NCBI RefSeq assembly: GCF_002744715.1
Contig: NZ_KZ319374.1
Span: forward strand, 62,001-126,000
Length of the DNA stretch: 64,000 bases
Direction: 5' to 3'
From: Marinobacter profundi
GTDB lineage: Bacteria; Pseudomonadota; Gammaproteobacteria; Pseudomonadales; Oleiphilaceae
The notes beneath the pieces are model-generated. The model made no database searches. It had not been told where the DNA came from and was given only the letters and a program-made list of their open reading frames with translations. Positions 53,954-62,488 of this stretch are shown piece after piece. The translations under genes were made by a program, and so were the position numbers. Position 1 is the stretch's first letter. Each line of letters starts with the position of its first letter.

Positions 53954-53992
53954 GACTATACTTCCGGTGTGTCTGACCCCTGCGGTATAGTC
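53954..53992 (+). promoter_or_regulatory. dps: dps promoter with spanning inverted repeat
   Basis: A -10 element TATAGT (53986-53991) and a weak -35 TTCCGG (53962-53967) are 18 bp apart. A perfect 8-bp inverted repeat, GACTATAC (53954-53961) and GTATAGTC (53985-53992), frames both elements, so a dimeric repressor or looping protein bound there would cover the promoter. Position ~40 bp upstream of the dps start. Confidence 0.45.
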
Positions 53993-54032
53993 GGTTCATC
54001 GATTCCACACTGACTGTCAAGGGAGACAAGAT

Positions 54033-54506
54033 ATGGCTACCAATTTCATCGGCCTGGATACGGAAAAAGCCCGCAACCTGGCGGACGCGCTGAATGATCT
54101 GCTGTCCAACTACCAGATCTTCTACATGAACGTCCGCGGTTACCACTGGAATATCAAGGGTGCCAACTTCTTCGAGTTGCACCTGAAGTTTGAGGAGCTC
54201 TACAACGATCTGCTGCTGAAGATCGACGAGATCGCCGAGCGGGTACTGACCCTGGGCCACCGTCCGGCCCACGCCTACAGCTCTTACATTGAGCGTTCGG
54301 AAGTGCCGGAGCGCAAGGACGTCTCCGATGGTCGCGAAGCGATGGAAAACGTGGTTGACAGCTTTGCCCGGCTGATTGCCAAGCAGCGCGAATTGCTGGC
54401 AATGGCAGGAGATGCCAATGACGAAGGTACCGTAGCCCTGATGAGCGATTACATCTCCCAACAGGAAAAGACGGTGTGGATGTACCGGAGCTATCTGGGC
54501 CAGTAA
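54033..54506 (+). CDS. dps: Dps-family DNA-protection / ferritin-like protein
   Basis: 157 residues. The inter-subunit ferroxidase site is seen as NVRGYHWNIKGANFFELHLKFEELY (two His near 37 and 49-50 and acidic Asp/Glu after). The remaining helices follow the four-helix ferritin-like fold (LLLKIDEIAERVLTLGHRP). It stores iron by oxidising it with H2O2 and may bind DNA; the short, mostly uncharged N-terminus makes strong DNA binding less sure. GGGAG lies 10 nt before the ATG; a terminator follows. Confidence 0.93.
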   Translation: MATNFIGLDTEKARNLADALNDLLSNYQIFYMNVRGYHWNIKGANFFELHLKFEELYNDLLLKIDEIAERVLTLGHRPAHAYSSYIERSEVPERKDVSDGREAMENVVDSFARLIAKQRELLAMAGDANDEGTVALMSDYISQQEKTVWMYRSYLGQ

Positions 54507-54531
54507 ATAGCTGCCCGTTCCGTTGTTGCTG

Positions 54532-54557
54532 ATGGCGGCCCCAGGGTCGCCATTTTT
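54532..54557 (+). terminator. Intrinsic terminator of dps
   Basis: ATGGCG (54532-54537) pairs with CGCCAT (54548-54553), the stem continuing inward, followed by TTTTT. Confidence 0.75.
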
Positions 54558-54601
54558 CTGTCGCACTATTGTCGTCAAACCTTAGTGCAATTGCCTCTCC
54601 T

Positions 54602-54631
54602 CTGTCATATCCCTGCCATAACGTCTGTCGC
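54602..54631 (+). promoter_or_regulatory. Pho-box-like direct repeats
   Basis: CTGTCAT (54602-54608), CTGCCAT (54613-54619) and CTGTCGC (54625-54631) are spaced 11 and 12 bp, close to the PhoB consensus CTGTCAT repeated every 11 bp. It lies ~33-60 bp before the beta-propeller lipoprotein start. Confidence 0.65.
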
Positions 54632-54663
54632 TGTTCCTTACCATTCCATGCGAGAGACTACCC

Positions 54664-56574
54664 ATGACGAATACTCCCAAAGGCTTCCGGCCGGCCCTGC
54701 TGGCTGTCAGTGTGTCGGCACTCATGCTTGGTGGCTGCCTGTCATCCGACAACGACGGTGACCCGAGTGATGATCTTGTCCAGGAGCAGCCGCGGGACCA
54801 GCTGCCGGACAAGGCCGCTGCCGTGTCCGGTTTGAGCCTGGAGTTCCTCGGCCGCCACAGTGTCGGGGTGTTTGATGCCAGTGCCGCCGAGATCACGGCC
54901 TACGACCCCGCGAGCCGCCGCGGCTTTGTGGTGAACGCGCTGGCCGGGGCGGTTGATGTGCTGGATCTTAGCGATCCGGCAAATCCGGCCAGAATCGAGA
55001 CCCTGACGGTAGAGGCGGTGGCAGCCGGGGCCGTGGTCAACAGTGTGGCGGTCGCCAATGGCCTGGTGGCGGTTGCGGTTGAGGCAAATCCGAAGACCGA
55101 TAACGGCTATGTCGCCGTCTTCGGCGCTGCCGATCTGCAGTTGCGGGGCAGCGTTGCGGTAGGTGCGCAGCCGGACATGGTCACCTTCACCCCGGATGGC
55201 CGTGCCATCCTGACCGCCAACGAGGGCGAACCCAGTGATGATTACCAGGTGGATCCCGAAGGCTCGGTCAGTGTGGTGGATGTGACCGACCCGACCGCAC
55301 TGACGGTGCGCACCGCCGGCTTCGGCGCCTTTGATGACCAGTTGGCGACGTTACGGGCCGCGGGGGTAAGGATCTATGGCCCTGATGCATCGGTGGCCCG
55401 CGATCTGGAGCCCGAGTACATCGCCGTAAGTGCGGACAGTGCGACGGCCTGGGTGTCTCTGCAGGAGAACAATGCGCTGGCAAAAGTGGACATCGCCAGT
55501 GCCGCGATTACCGACATCCTACCCCTAGGCTTCAAGGATTATGGCGTGGATGGCCAGGGGATTGATGCCAGTGACAGCGACGGTGTGATCAACATCCGCA
55601 GCTGGCCCGGCGTGGTCGGCATCTATCATCCGGATACCATTGCCAGTTATCAGGTCGATGGCAAAACCTACCTTGTCAGTGCCAACGAAGGTGATGCCCG
55701 GGCCTGGGGCGAGGACACCCAGGCCTACTGGGATGGCGATCTGAACGAGGGCTTTGTGGAAGAAATCCGGGTCAAGCACCTGGTGCATCCGGAAGGCTTC
55801 GCGCGCCGGGTGGGCGATGACATGCCGGCCCATCTGAATGCCTTGGCCAATGGCGCGTTGCTCAATCCGGAGGTGTTCGGTTACTGCGGGGCCACCGCCG
55901 GGCTGGCCAATGCCTGTCGCGACGATGCGCAGCTGGGCCGGCTCAATGTGACCTGGACCGAGGGCTACCGCCGGGACAGCGAAGGCAATCCGGTGCTGTT
56001 CAACAGCGCAGGCGTGGAAGATCCCGCCGGTGACCGCCTGATGTATGACACCCTGTACTCCTACGGCGCCCGCTCGGTATCAATCTGGGACGAAGACGGT
56101 CAGAAGGTGTGGGATTCCGGCGATGCCATTGAGCAATTCCTCGCCAGTGCGGACTGCATGCTGGGTACGGATCGCTCTATCCCCTGCCGGGATTACTTCA
56201 ATACCGGTCACGACGAGGGCTCAGCTTTTGACTCCCGCTCCGATGCCAAGGGACCGGAGCCGGAAGCTGTCGCGGTCGCGAGCTTTGGCGAGCGCTGGTT
56301 TGCTTTCCTGGGCCTGGAGCGCATGGGTGGCATCCTGGTGTATGACGTGACCGACCCGACGGCACCCCGCCAGGTAGACTACCTGAACTCCCGTGAGGAC
56401 TGGCTGACCGAGGATCCGTCCACGGTGCTGGCGACTGCCGGCGATCTGGGTATCGAGAGCATCACCGTCATCCCGGCCGCAGACTCGCCGACCGGAGAGC
56501 CCCTGTTGCTGACTGGCAATGAAGTCAGTGGTACCACGGCGGTTTACCGGGTAAAGCTCGAATACCAGGACTGA
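54664..56574 (+). CDS. Choice-of-anchor I beta-propeller lipoprotein
   Basis: 636 residues. A signal peptide ends in a lipobox with Cys at residue 21 (MLGGCLSS). Repeats resembling a beta-propeller fill the mature part (GFVVNALAGAVDVLDLSDP, MVTFTPDGRAILTANEGEPSDD, EPEYIAVSADSATAWVSLQENNALAKVDI, YLVSANEGDARAW), matching the choice-of-anchor I family, often linked with alkaline phosphatase or nucleotidase domains. The catalytic part is not evident, so its role is open. A Pho box and its surface location suggest induction by phosphate starvation. Confidence 0.83.
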   Translation: MTNTPKGFRPALLAVSVSALMLGGCLSSDNDGDPSDDLVQEQPRDQLPDKAAAVSGLSLEFLGRHSVGVFDASAAEITAYDPASRRGFVVNALAGAVDVLDLSDPANPARIETLTVEAVAAGAVVNSVAVANGLVAVAVEANPKTDNGYVAVFGAADLQLRGSVAVGAQPDMVTFTPDGRAILTANEGEPSDDYQVDPEGSVSVVDVTDPTALTVRTAGFGAFDDQLATLRAAGVRIYGPDASVARDLEPEYIAVSADSATAWVSLQENNALAKVDIASAAITDILPLGFKDYGVDGQGIDASDSDGVINIRSWPGVVGIYHPDTIASYQVDGKTYLVSANEGDARAWGEDTQAYWDGDLNEGFVEEIRVKHLVHPEGFARRVGDDMPAHLNALANGALLNPEVFGYCGATAGLANACRDDAQLGRLNVTWTEGYRRDSEGNPVLFNSAGVEDPAGDRLMYDTLYSYGARSVSIWDEDGQKVWDSGDAIEQFLASADCMLGTDRSIPCRDYFNTGHDEGSAFDSRSDAKGPEPEAVAVASFGERWFAFLGLERMGGILVYDVTDPTAPRQVDYLNSREDWLTEDPSTVLATAGDLGIESITVIPAADSPTGEPLLLTGNEVSGTTAVYRVKLEYQD

Positions 56575-56610
56575 CCCCGGGAGCCGCCGGTTTCCGGTCT
56601 CGATCATGAC

Positions 56611-56646
56611 AGGCACGCCAGCTCGCAGGGGTTGGCGTGCCTTTTT
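56611..56646 (+). terminator. Intrinsic terminator after the beta-propeller lipoprotein gene
   Basis: A perfect 10-bp stem AGGCACGCCA/TGGCGTGCCT with a 12-nt loop followed by TTTTT. Confidence 0.85.
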
Positions 56647-56790
56647 GCCGGGTCCCTGTGGCAAGCTAAGTTTTAGTCCGGATTCATATAACTGAAACGT
56701 TACATTAACGGTTTGGTAATAAATCAACTCCATAGTGTCACCACGATTTTCAACACCGATCGGCAATGATCACTGATGGAGTAACTACGA

Positions 56791-57804
56791 ATGAAAAAGC
56801 AATTGCTGGCACTGGCTATCGGATCCATGGTTGTTGCGCCTTCTGTTGCGCTGGCCGACAAGGGCCCGACTGTTTACGGCAAGGTTAACGTTTCCTACGA
56901 GAATGTGGACGACGGCACTGACGATCAGTGGGAGCTGAACAGCAACTCCTCACGCATCGGTGTGAAGGGCGAGCTGGACCTGGACGTCGAGAACGTCAAG
57001 GCCATCTACCAGGCCGAGTTCCAGATTGACGTTGATGAGGGTGACAACAAGGGTCAGACCTTCTCCCAGCGCAACATTTTCGGCGGCTTCAAGCACGCCA
57101 ACCTGGGTACCCTGACTGCGGGCAAGTTCGATACCCCGTTCAAGAAAGCCCAGGGCGATGTTGACCAGTTTGGCGACCTGGATGGTGACATCGGCGCGGT
57201 TGTCGACGGCGAAGAGCGTGCCAGCAACATCGTGCAGTACAGCTCCCCGAAAGTGGCCGACGCGGTTACGGTAAACCTGGCGTTTATCCCGGGCGAAGGC
57301 GATACCGTTGCGGGTGACGTGCAGGACGGCCCGGCCGACTCCTTCTCTTCATCCATCGTGTTTGACAACGGCACTTTCTACGGCGCCCTGGCCTACGATT
57401 CTGAAATGTCCACCAGCGTCTATGACGCCGAATTTGCCGGTGCCAGTGACTACGCCGTCGACGCACTGCGTGCGGTGGCCATGGTGTCCATGGACATGTT
57501 CGAAGTGGGCGTCCTGTACCAGATGTCCGAGACCGCGGAAGACATCGCTGGCGTCAGCTACGAAGATTCCAGCTACGTTGTCAGCGGCGCGGTCAAGCTG
57601 GACCGCCTGAAGCTGAAGGCCCAATATGGCCTGGCTGACCTGGACACGACTGGCGAAGAGCTGACCCTGATGGCGGTAGGCGCAGACTACAAAGTGGCCA
57701 AGAACAGCAAGGTATTCGGCTACTTCTCCCGCGTCGAGACCGATCTGGCGGATACCGAAGATTCCACGTTCGGCATCGGCTTCGAGCACAAGTTCTCTAT
57801 GTAA
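56791..57804 (+). CDS. Outer-membrane porin (Gram-negative porin family)
   Basis: 337 residues. The signal peptide (MKKQLLALAIGSMVVAPSVALA) precedes a 16-strand porin: VYGKVNVSYENVDDG at the start, SSRIGVKGELDLDVENVKAIYQAEFQ and RNIFGGFKHANLGTLTAGKFDTPF (landmarks only), with acidic loop 3 (DQFGDLDGDIGAVVDGEE) and a terminal Phe-rich FGIGFEHKFSM. The very acidic eyelet loops suggest cation preference, which is inference. GGAG sits upstream. A weak 11-bp-spaced CTGAAAC-type pattern near 56692 could be another Pho site but is poor. Confidence 0.9.
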   Translation: MKKQLLALAIGSMVVAPSVALADKGPTVYGKVNVSYENVDDGTDDQWELNSNSSRIGVKGELDLDVENVKAIYQAEFQIDVDEGDNKGQTFSQRNIFGGFKHANLGTLTAGKFDTPFKKAQGDVDQFGDLDGDIGAVVDGEERASNIVQYSSPKVADAVTVNLAFIPGEGDTVAGDVQDGPADSFSSSIVFDNGTFYGALAYDSEMSTSVYDAEFAGASDYAVDALRAVAMVSMDMFEVGVLYQMSETAEDIAGVSYEDSSYVVSGAVKLDRLKLKAQYGLADLDTTGEELTLMAVGADYKVAKNSKVFGYFSRVETDLADTEDSTFGIGFEHKFSM

Positions 57805-57835
57805 TATCCTGAGTTAGCAAGGTTAGCGACAGTTT

Positions 57836-57861
57836 GCCGGGGCCTGTGCCCCGGCTTTTTT
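57836..57861 (+). terminator. Intrinsic terminator of the porin gene
   Basis: A perfect 8-bp stem GCCGGGGC/GCCCCGGC, loop CTGT, followed by six T residues. Confidence 0.88.
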
Positions 57862-57871
57862 GTGATGTCGG

Positions 57872-58996
57872 TCAGACTGCCTCTTCGAGGGGCGCGACCT
57901 GCTGGTGGAGAAACCAGTTCTCGGTGACCACTTTGCGGGTAAACCAGTGGGACCGCATCAGCGTGCTGGCCAGTGGCATCCTGAGCCAGTCCGGAACCTG
58001 CCAGCCGGAGGCCTGGTTCAGCGCCCGTACCCCGAAACGTTCGGAAATTGCCGCACCGTAACGCTGCAGGCTGCGCACCGAGTAATCCTCCGCTTCACCA
58101 ATAACCCGTGCCGCCAGCAGTGCCGATTCAATGGCGGGTCGGATCCCTTCCCCGCTCTGGGTATAGGCCAGGCCGGCCGCGTCGCCGACCAGTAGCACGC
58201 CGTCATCGGCCAGGGGACGTTCCGCGTGGGCGTAGAGCAGGTAGGCGTGCCCCTTGAAGCGTCCGGGCAGGTCGGCAGGAATACGGCCGCTGGCCTTCAT
58301 GTCATCAACAAACCGCTGCAGATGGTCGCTGAGTTTGTGATTGTCTTCCCGGCCCAGGCCGATGTTGAGGTAATTGCCCTTGCGGAACACCCAGGCATAG
58401 CCCTTGAGGTCGCGGCAGAACCACAGTTCCGGCGTGTCGCCCCGCGCCATGCAGCGGCTGGCCTGCTCCGGTGTCATTTCAAATTCCACTTCCTTCGCGG
58501 CGACCACGGTTTCATGGCTACCGGGGCCCTCCCCGAGCTTTTGGGCGACGGGGCAGAAATGGCCACCGGCACCCACCAGCAACGGTGCCTGCCACTGGCC
58601 ATTGATGAGCCACTGGTCACCGGTCCGTTCGATGGTTTTCACCGGTGTGTTCAATTGCTTGTCGCAGCTGGTGCGGTCCAGCAGGTACGCATCGAACTCG
58701 CAGCGGCGGATGCCGTAGCTCACCACCCCGTGATGGTCGTTTTCAACCGCCGGTTGGCCCATCATACCGATACGGAAGCGGCTGATCGGCTGCAGGATGT
58801 GATCCTGGCCATAATCCGCCGGGGGGATGTCCAGGCTTGCCAGTACCGCCGGGGTCACCCAGCCGGCGCAGGTCTTGTCGCGGGGAAAGGCCTGCTTGTC
58901 GATAATCAGTATCCGCTTGTGCTGTCGCTCCAGGGCGCGGGCGAGGGTGGACCCTGCCGGCCCGCCACCAACAATAATGACGTCGTACTGGTCCAT
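57872..58996 (-). CDS. Geranylgeranyl-reductase-like FAD-dependent oxidoreductase
   Basis: 374 residues. The FAD-binding N-terminus is DVIIVGGGPAGSTLARAL (~6-23), then RDKTCAGWVTP in the GGR motif position (~41), and LLVGDAAGLAYTQSGEGIRPAIESAL near residue 268 (cited as landmark). These are the features of GGR-type flavoproteins that reduce or hydroxylate isoprenoid or lipid tails. It starts 2-3 bp past the cfa stop, with a GTG at 59002 overlapping it, so it is tightly coupled to a cyclopropane fatty acid synthase. The substrate is likely a lipid. Confidence 0.82.
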   Translation of the reverse strand: MDQYDVIIVGGGPAGSTLARALERQHKRILIIDKQAFPRDKTCAGWVTPAVLASLDIPPADYGQDHILQPISRFRIGMMGQPAVENDHHGVVSYGIRRCEFDAYLLDRTSCDKQLNTPVKTIERTGDQWLINGQWQAPLLVGAGGHFCPVAQKLGEGPGSHETVVAAKEVEFEMTPEQASRCMARGDTPELWFCRDLKGYAWVFRKGNYLNIGLGREDNHKLSDHLQRFVDDMKASGRIPADLPGRFKGHAYLLYAHAERPLADDGVLLVGDAAGLAYTQSGEGIRPAIESALLAARVIGEAEDYSVRSLQRYGAAISERFGVRALNQASGWQVPDWLRMPLASTLMRSHWFTRKVVTENWFLHQQVAPLEEAV

Positions 58997-58998
58997 AA

Positions 58999-60318
58999 TC
59001 ACTCGGCCTCCGGGGCTGCCGGGAACACATACAGGTCCTGACGGCTCTGGGGCAGCCGGTTGTTGTTGCCGTGGCTGAAGACTACCTGGAACAGTTGCAG
59101 AGAGCCGGCGCGGAAGGCCGCGATGGAGCCGGCCAGGTACATTCGCCAGGCCCGGGTGAAGTGCTCGTCATACATCGCGGTCACCTGCTGCTCGTTACTG
59201 CCGAACCGCTCCATCCAGTGGGTGAGCGTCCGGGCATAGTGCAGACGCAGGTTTTCCACGTCGAGCACCGAGAAGTCACTGTGTTCGCAGATCTCCATGA
59301 ACTCCGCAATACTGGGCGGGTAAGCCCCGGGGAAAATCCGCTTCTCGATCCAGGCGTTCATCAGCATGGGCTTGTTACGACCGATGCTGTGCAGCAACGC
59401 CAGGCCATCGGGTTTCAGGCTCCGCTTGATGAGTTCCGACAGTGCCGGGTAGTTGTCCTTGCCGACATGCTCCAGCATGCCGATGGATACAAAGGCATCG
59501 TACTGCCCGGAAATATTGCGGTAATCGTCCTCGATATAGTCGATCAGATGATCGAGGTGCTGGCGCCGGGCTTCGTCCCGGGCATAGGCCAGTTGCTCCT
59601 TCGAGATGTTGTAGGCGTGGACCCGAACCCCGTAATGGCGCGCCATGTAGCGGGCCAGCCCGCCCCAGCCACAACCTGCTTCCACCACGGTCTGGCCCGG
59701 TTTGAGGCGCAATTTGCGGCAGACATGCTCCAGCTTGGCGAGCTGTGCCTGCTCCAGGGTGAGGTCCGGTCGCTCGTAGTAGGCGCAGGTGTATTGCATC
59801 TCCGCCTGGTCGAGCCACAGCCGGTAAAAGTCATTGCCGAGGTCGTAATGGTGATGGATGTTCTCCCGTGCCTCGGCGAGCCCGGTGGAGCGGGGGTTGT
59901 GGTTCCGCCACAGGGCGTCCAGCCATTTTGGCCAGCTTTCCCTGGCCTGGTGTACCGCCCGGTACAGGGTTGCCATCAGCTCGGGAAGGTCGCCTTCAAC
60001 ATCGAGACGGCCGGCGCTGTAGAGGTCACCGAAGGCGAGGTTGGGGTTGGTCACCAGAGCAAACAAGGCCTTGGGGTCATTGAGCTGGATGGTGAAACGG
60101 GCTTCGCCCTGTTCCGGCTCGATGACTTCGTTGTTCCAGAGCCGGAAGCGGACCGGTGGGGAGCCTGCCATCTGCATCAGTTTGGCCACCAGCCAGCGTT
60201 CATAGCTGTGCGGGTCGCGATCGGCCTGCAGTCGCTCCAGTGGCAGCGACAGCACGTTGGCTTTGTCGGGTTGTTGTTTTACCTCGGTTTCGACCTTGCT
60301 CGCCGTACTCTGGCCCAT
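58999..60318 (-). CDS. cfa: Cyclopropane-fatty-acyl-phospholipid synthase family methyltransferase
   Basis: 439 residues. The N-terminal ~125 residues are the lipid-binding extension; the catalytic part begins HHHYDLGNDFYRLWLD and has CAYYERPDLTLEQAQ, VVEAGCGWGGLARYMARHYG (SAM binding, ~207-226) and the active-site GMLEHVGKDNY (~299). It matches Cfa, which transfers a methylene from SAM to membrane-lipid double bonds. The close pair with a GGR-like flavoprotein raises the alternative that it methylates for a further reduction step (e.g. branched fatty acids). Confidence 0.9.
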   Translation of the reverse strand: MGQSTASKVETEVKQQPDKANVLSLPLERLQADRDPHSYERWLVAKLMQMAGSPPVRFRLWNNEVIEPEQGEARFTIQLNDPKALFALVTNPNLAFGDLYSAGRLDVEGDLPELMATLYRAVHQARESWPKWLDALWRNHNPRSTGLAEARENIHHHYDLGNDFYRLWLDQAEMQYTCAYYERPDLTLEQAQLAKLEHVCRKLRLKPGQTVVEAGCGWGGLARYMARHYGVRVHAYNISKEQLAYARDEARRQHLDHLIDYIEDDYRNISGQYDAFVSIGMLEHVGKDNYPALSELIKRSLKPDGLALLHSIGRNKPMLMNAWIEKRIFPGAYPPSIAEFMEICEHSDFSVLDVENLRLHYARTLTHWMERFGSNEQQVTAMYDEHFTRAWRMYLAGSIAAFRAGSLQLFQVVFSHGNNNRLPQSRQDLYVFPAAPEAE

Positions 60319-60490
60319 GGACAGTCATCTCCCTGTGTCAGCGCTAAAGTCTGGGTGCAGACATTCACTGCGGGGCGCCGGTTGTGGCTGACGTACCCAA
60401 GTGAATATCCTTGGTTGTCAGATCAGTATAGAAAATGATCAGGGAATGTCACGGTAGCCGGTGGCAGAGCGGGAGCGTGCGGTCAGCCAT

Positions 60491-60520
60491 AAAAAAACGG
60501 CCGGGCTGGTGCCCGGCCGT
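60491..60520 (-). terminator. Intrinsic terminator of the TRAP operon
   Basis: On the minus strand a perfect 10-bp stem (ACGGCCGGGC/GCCCGGCCGT, loop ACCA) is followed by a run of seven T residues (A run 60491-60497 on the plus strand). Confidence 0.88.
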
Positions 60521-60546
60521 TCTCGCATCGCGGAAATCTGATCCGG

Positions 60547-61842
60547 TCAGTAGGTCGAGCTCATGCCGAACCATCCCGGGAAGATGATGATCATCGCCAA
60601 CACCAGTATCTGCAGCAGGATGAACGGCAGCACCCCCTTGTAGATGTCGGTGGTCTTGATCTGCGGCGGCGCCACTCCCTTGAGATAGAACAGCGAGAAG
60701 CCGAAGGGGGGCGTCAGGAAGCTGGTCTGCAGGTTCATCGCAATCAAGATGGCGAACCACAGCATGTTGATCCCCAGGGCCTCGGCGATCGGTGCCAGGA
60801 TTGGCACGATGATGAAGGAAATCTCCACGAAATCGATGAAGAAGCCCAGTACCAGGATCACCAGCATGGCGAGGACGATAAAGCCCCATTTTTCGCCCGG
60901 CAGTTGCAGCATCCACTCTTCCAGCAGGTAATCACCGCCGGTATAGCTGAACACCATGGAAAAGGCGGTAGCACCGATCAGGATGGCGAACACCATGGCT
61001 GTTACCTTGACGGTATCCCGGGCACTGTCCCAGACCATCTGGAAGGAGAACTGGCGGTAGATCAGTGCCAGTACGACGGCGCCCACGCCACCCAATGCGG
61101 CCGATTCGGTGGGGGTGGCAATGCCGGTGAAGATCGAGCCGAGCACCACCACAATCAGGGCCAGTGGCGGGATGATGGCGAGCAGGGCGCTGACGATTTC
61201 CTGCTTGCGGGAGCGATCAGGGTCCGCCGGCATGGCCGGGGCGGTCTCCGGCTTGAAGCGGGTCAGGATCAGGATGTAGACGATGTACAGGCCAATCAGC
61301 ACCACCCCCGGCCACACTGCCGCCTTGAACAGGTCTCCCACCGGCAGGCCGAGCACGTCACCCAGGATGATCAGGATGATGGACGGCGGCACGATCTGGC
61401 CGAGGGTTCCCGCGGCGCAGATGGTACCGGTACTGAGGCGCTTGTCGTACTTGTGGGCCATCATTACCGGCAGGGAAATCAGACCCATGGCCACGACGCT
61501 GGCGCCGACCACGCCGGTGGAAGCTGCCAGCAGGGCACCCACCAGAATGGTGGAAATGGCGAGACCGCCGGGCAGGCCGCCGAACAGCCGGCCCATGGAG
61601 CTGAGCAGCTGCTCTGCCAGTTTGGTTCGCTGCAGCACGACTCCCATGAAGATGAACAGCGGCACCGCCATCAATACCGTATTCTGCATCACACTCATGA
61701 TGCGATAGGGCATGAAGGCGAACAGGTCCATACCCTCGGCGAAGATCCCGAAAAACAGCGCCACCCCGCCAAAGGTAAAGGCTACCGGGAAGCCCAGCAT
61801 CAGCATGAGGAGGGCAACGCCGAACATGATAATTCCGATCAT
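60547..61842 (-). CDS. dctM: TRAP transporter large permease
   Basis: 431 residues, with about twelve hydrophobic segments and the conserved DctM patterns PLFIFMGVVLQRTKLAEQLL, LPVMMAHKYDKRLSTGTICA and LVLGFFIDFVEISFI. It forms the Na+-driven channel of the TRAP importer with DctQ and DctP. Its ATG overlaps the dctQ stop as ATGA; a terminator follows the stop. Confidence 0.95.
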   Translation of the reverse strand: MIGIIMFGVALLMLMLGFPVAFTFGGVALFFGIFAEGMDLFAFMPYRIMSVMQNTVLMAVPLFIFMGVVLQRTKLAEQLLSSMGRLFGGLPGGLAISTILVGALLAASTGVVGASVVAMGLISLPVMMAHKYDKRLSTGTICAAGTLGQIVPPSIILIILGDVLGLPVGDLFKAAVWPGVVLIGLYIVYILILTRFKPETAPAMPADPDRSRKQEIVSALLAIIPPLALIVVVLGSIFTGIATPTESAALGGVGAVVLALIYRQFSFQMVWDSARDTVKVTAMVFAILIGATAFSMVFSYTGGDYLLEEWMLQLPGEKWGFIVLAMLVILVLGFFIDFVEISFIIVPILAPIAEALGINMLWFAILIAMNLQTSFLTPPFGFSLFYLKGVAPPQIKTTDIYKGVLPFILLQILVLAMIIIFPGWFGMSSTY

Positions 61843-62387
61843 GCCAGACCCTCCCCGCCATGGCCTTCTTCGTATTGCTTCTCACCGGACAACACCCGGA
61901 GGGCAAAGGTAGCCATGCCCAGACCGGCAGTCGCGGTAAAGATGGCGGTCAGCGGGATCACCGCCTTGATGATCCAGCGATGCGGCAAGCCGCCCGGATC
62001 GCCGCTGCCTTCGCCCATCTGGTAGGCGTCGATCGCAAAGCTGTAGCCGTAGGTACCGATGAGGTAGGCAAAGGGAATGACAAAGAGCAGGGCTCCGACC
62101 AGGTTGACCCAGGCCCGGGCTTTCTGTCCCCAGTTGTTATAGAAAACATCGACCCGCACATGGCCATCCGAGCGCAGTGCGTAGGGGATACCGAACAGGA
62201 AGACCACCGAATAGAGGTGCCACTCCATTTCCTGCATGCCGATTGATACATCATTGAATACGTAGCGGGTGATGACGTCATAGAAGACATTTGCCGTCAT
62301 CAGGATCAGCGCGACAATCGCGATCCAGCCGCAGAGATTGGACAATTTGCCGAGGCCTTCGTCCAGTTTGATAATCCAGCGCATCAC
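61839..62387 (-). CDS. dctQ: TRAP transporter small permease
   Basis: 182 residues with four predicted helices and the DctQ motif GMQEMEWHLYSVVFLFGIPYALRSDGHVRVDVFY (cited in part; Glu and Arg/Asp are the family-typical polar residues). It bridges DctM and the binding protein. Overlaps dctM; a terminator-like hairpin separates it from dctP. Confidence 0.93.
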   Translation of the reverse strand: MMRWIIKLDEGLGKLSNLCGWIAIVALILMTANVFYDVITRYVFNDVSIGMQEMEWHLYSVVFLFGIPYALRSDGHVRVDVFYNNWGQKARAWVNLVGALLFVIPFAYLIGTYGYSFAIDAYQMGEGSGDPGGLPHRWIIKAVIPLTAIFTATAGLGMATFALRVLSGEKQYEEGHGGEGLA

Positions 62388-62438
62388 ACGTCCTCTGCCA
62401 GCCTTGTGGGCAGCATGATTTCAGTTGCTATAAACGAC

Positions 62439-62470
62439 AAAACCGGGATCACCTGTAGAGCGATCCCGGC
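62439..62470 (-). terminator. Hairpin between dctP and dctQ
   Basis: Minus strand: GCCGGGATCGC and GTGATCCCGG pair with a single G/A mismatch, followed by TTTTG. Weak or partial termination here would lower permease synthesis relative to the binding protein, as is common in such transporters. Confidence 0.65.
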
Positions 62471-62488
62471 TCTGTATCAGCCGCTATC

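Noticed and set aside
56692..56720. Pho box upstream of the porin
   Set aside because: CTGAAAC is followed at 11-bp spacing only by poorly matching CATTAAC, so I did not list it as a feature.
60904..62025. A 373-codon His/Gln/Asp-rich plus-strand frame opposite dctM
   Set aside because: The His-rich composition is the antisense of hydrophobic membrane codons; dctM and dctQ are clearly the coding strand.
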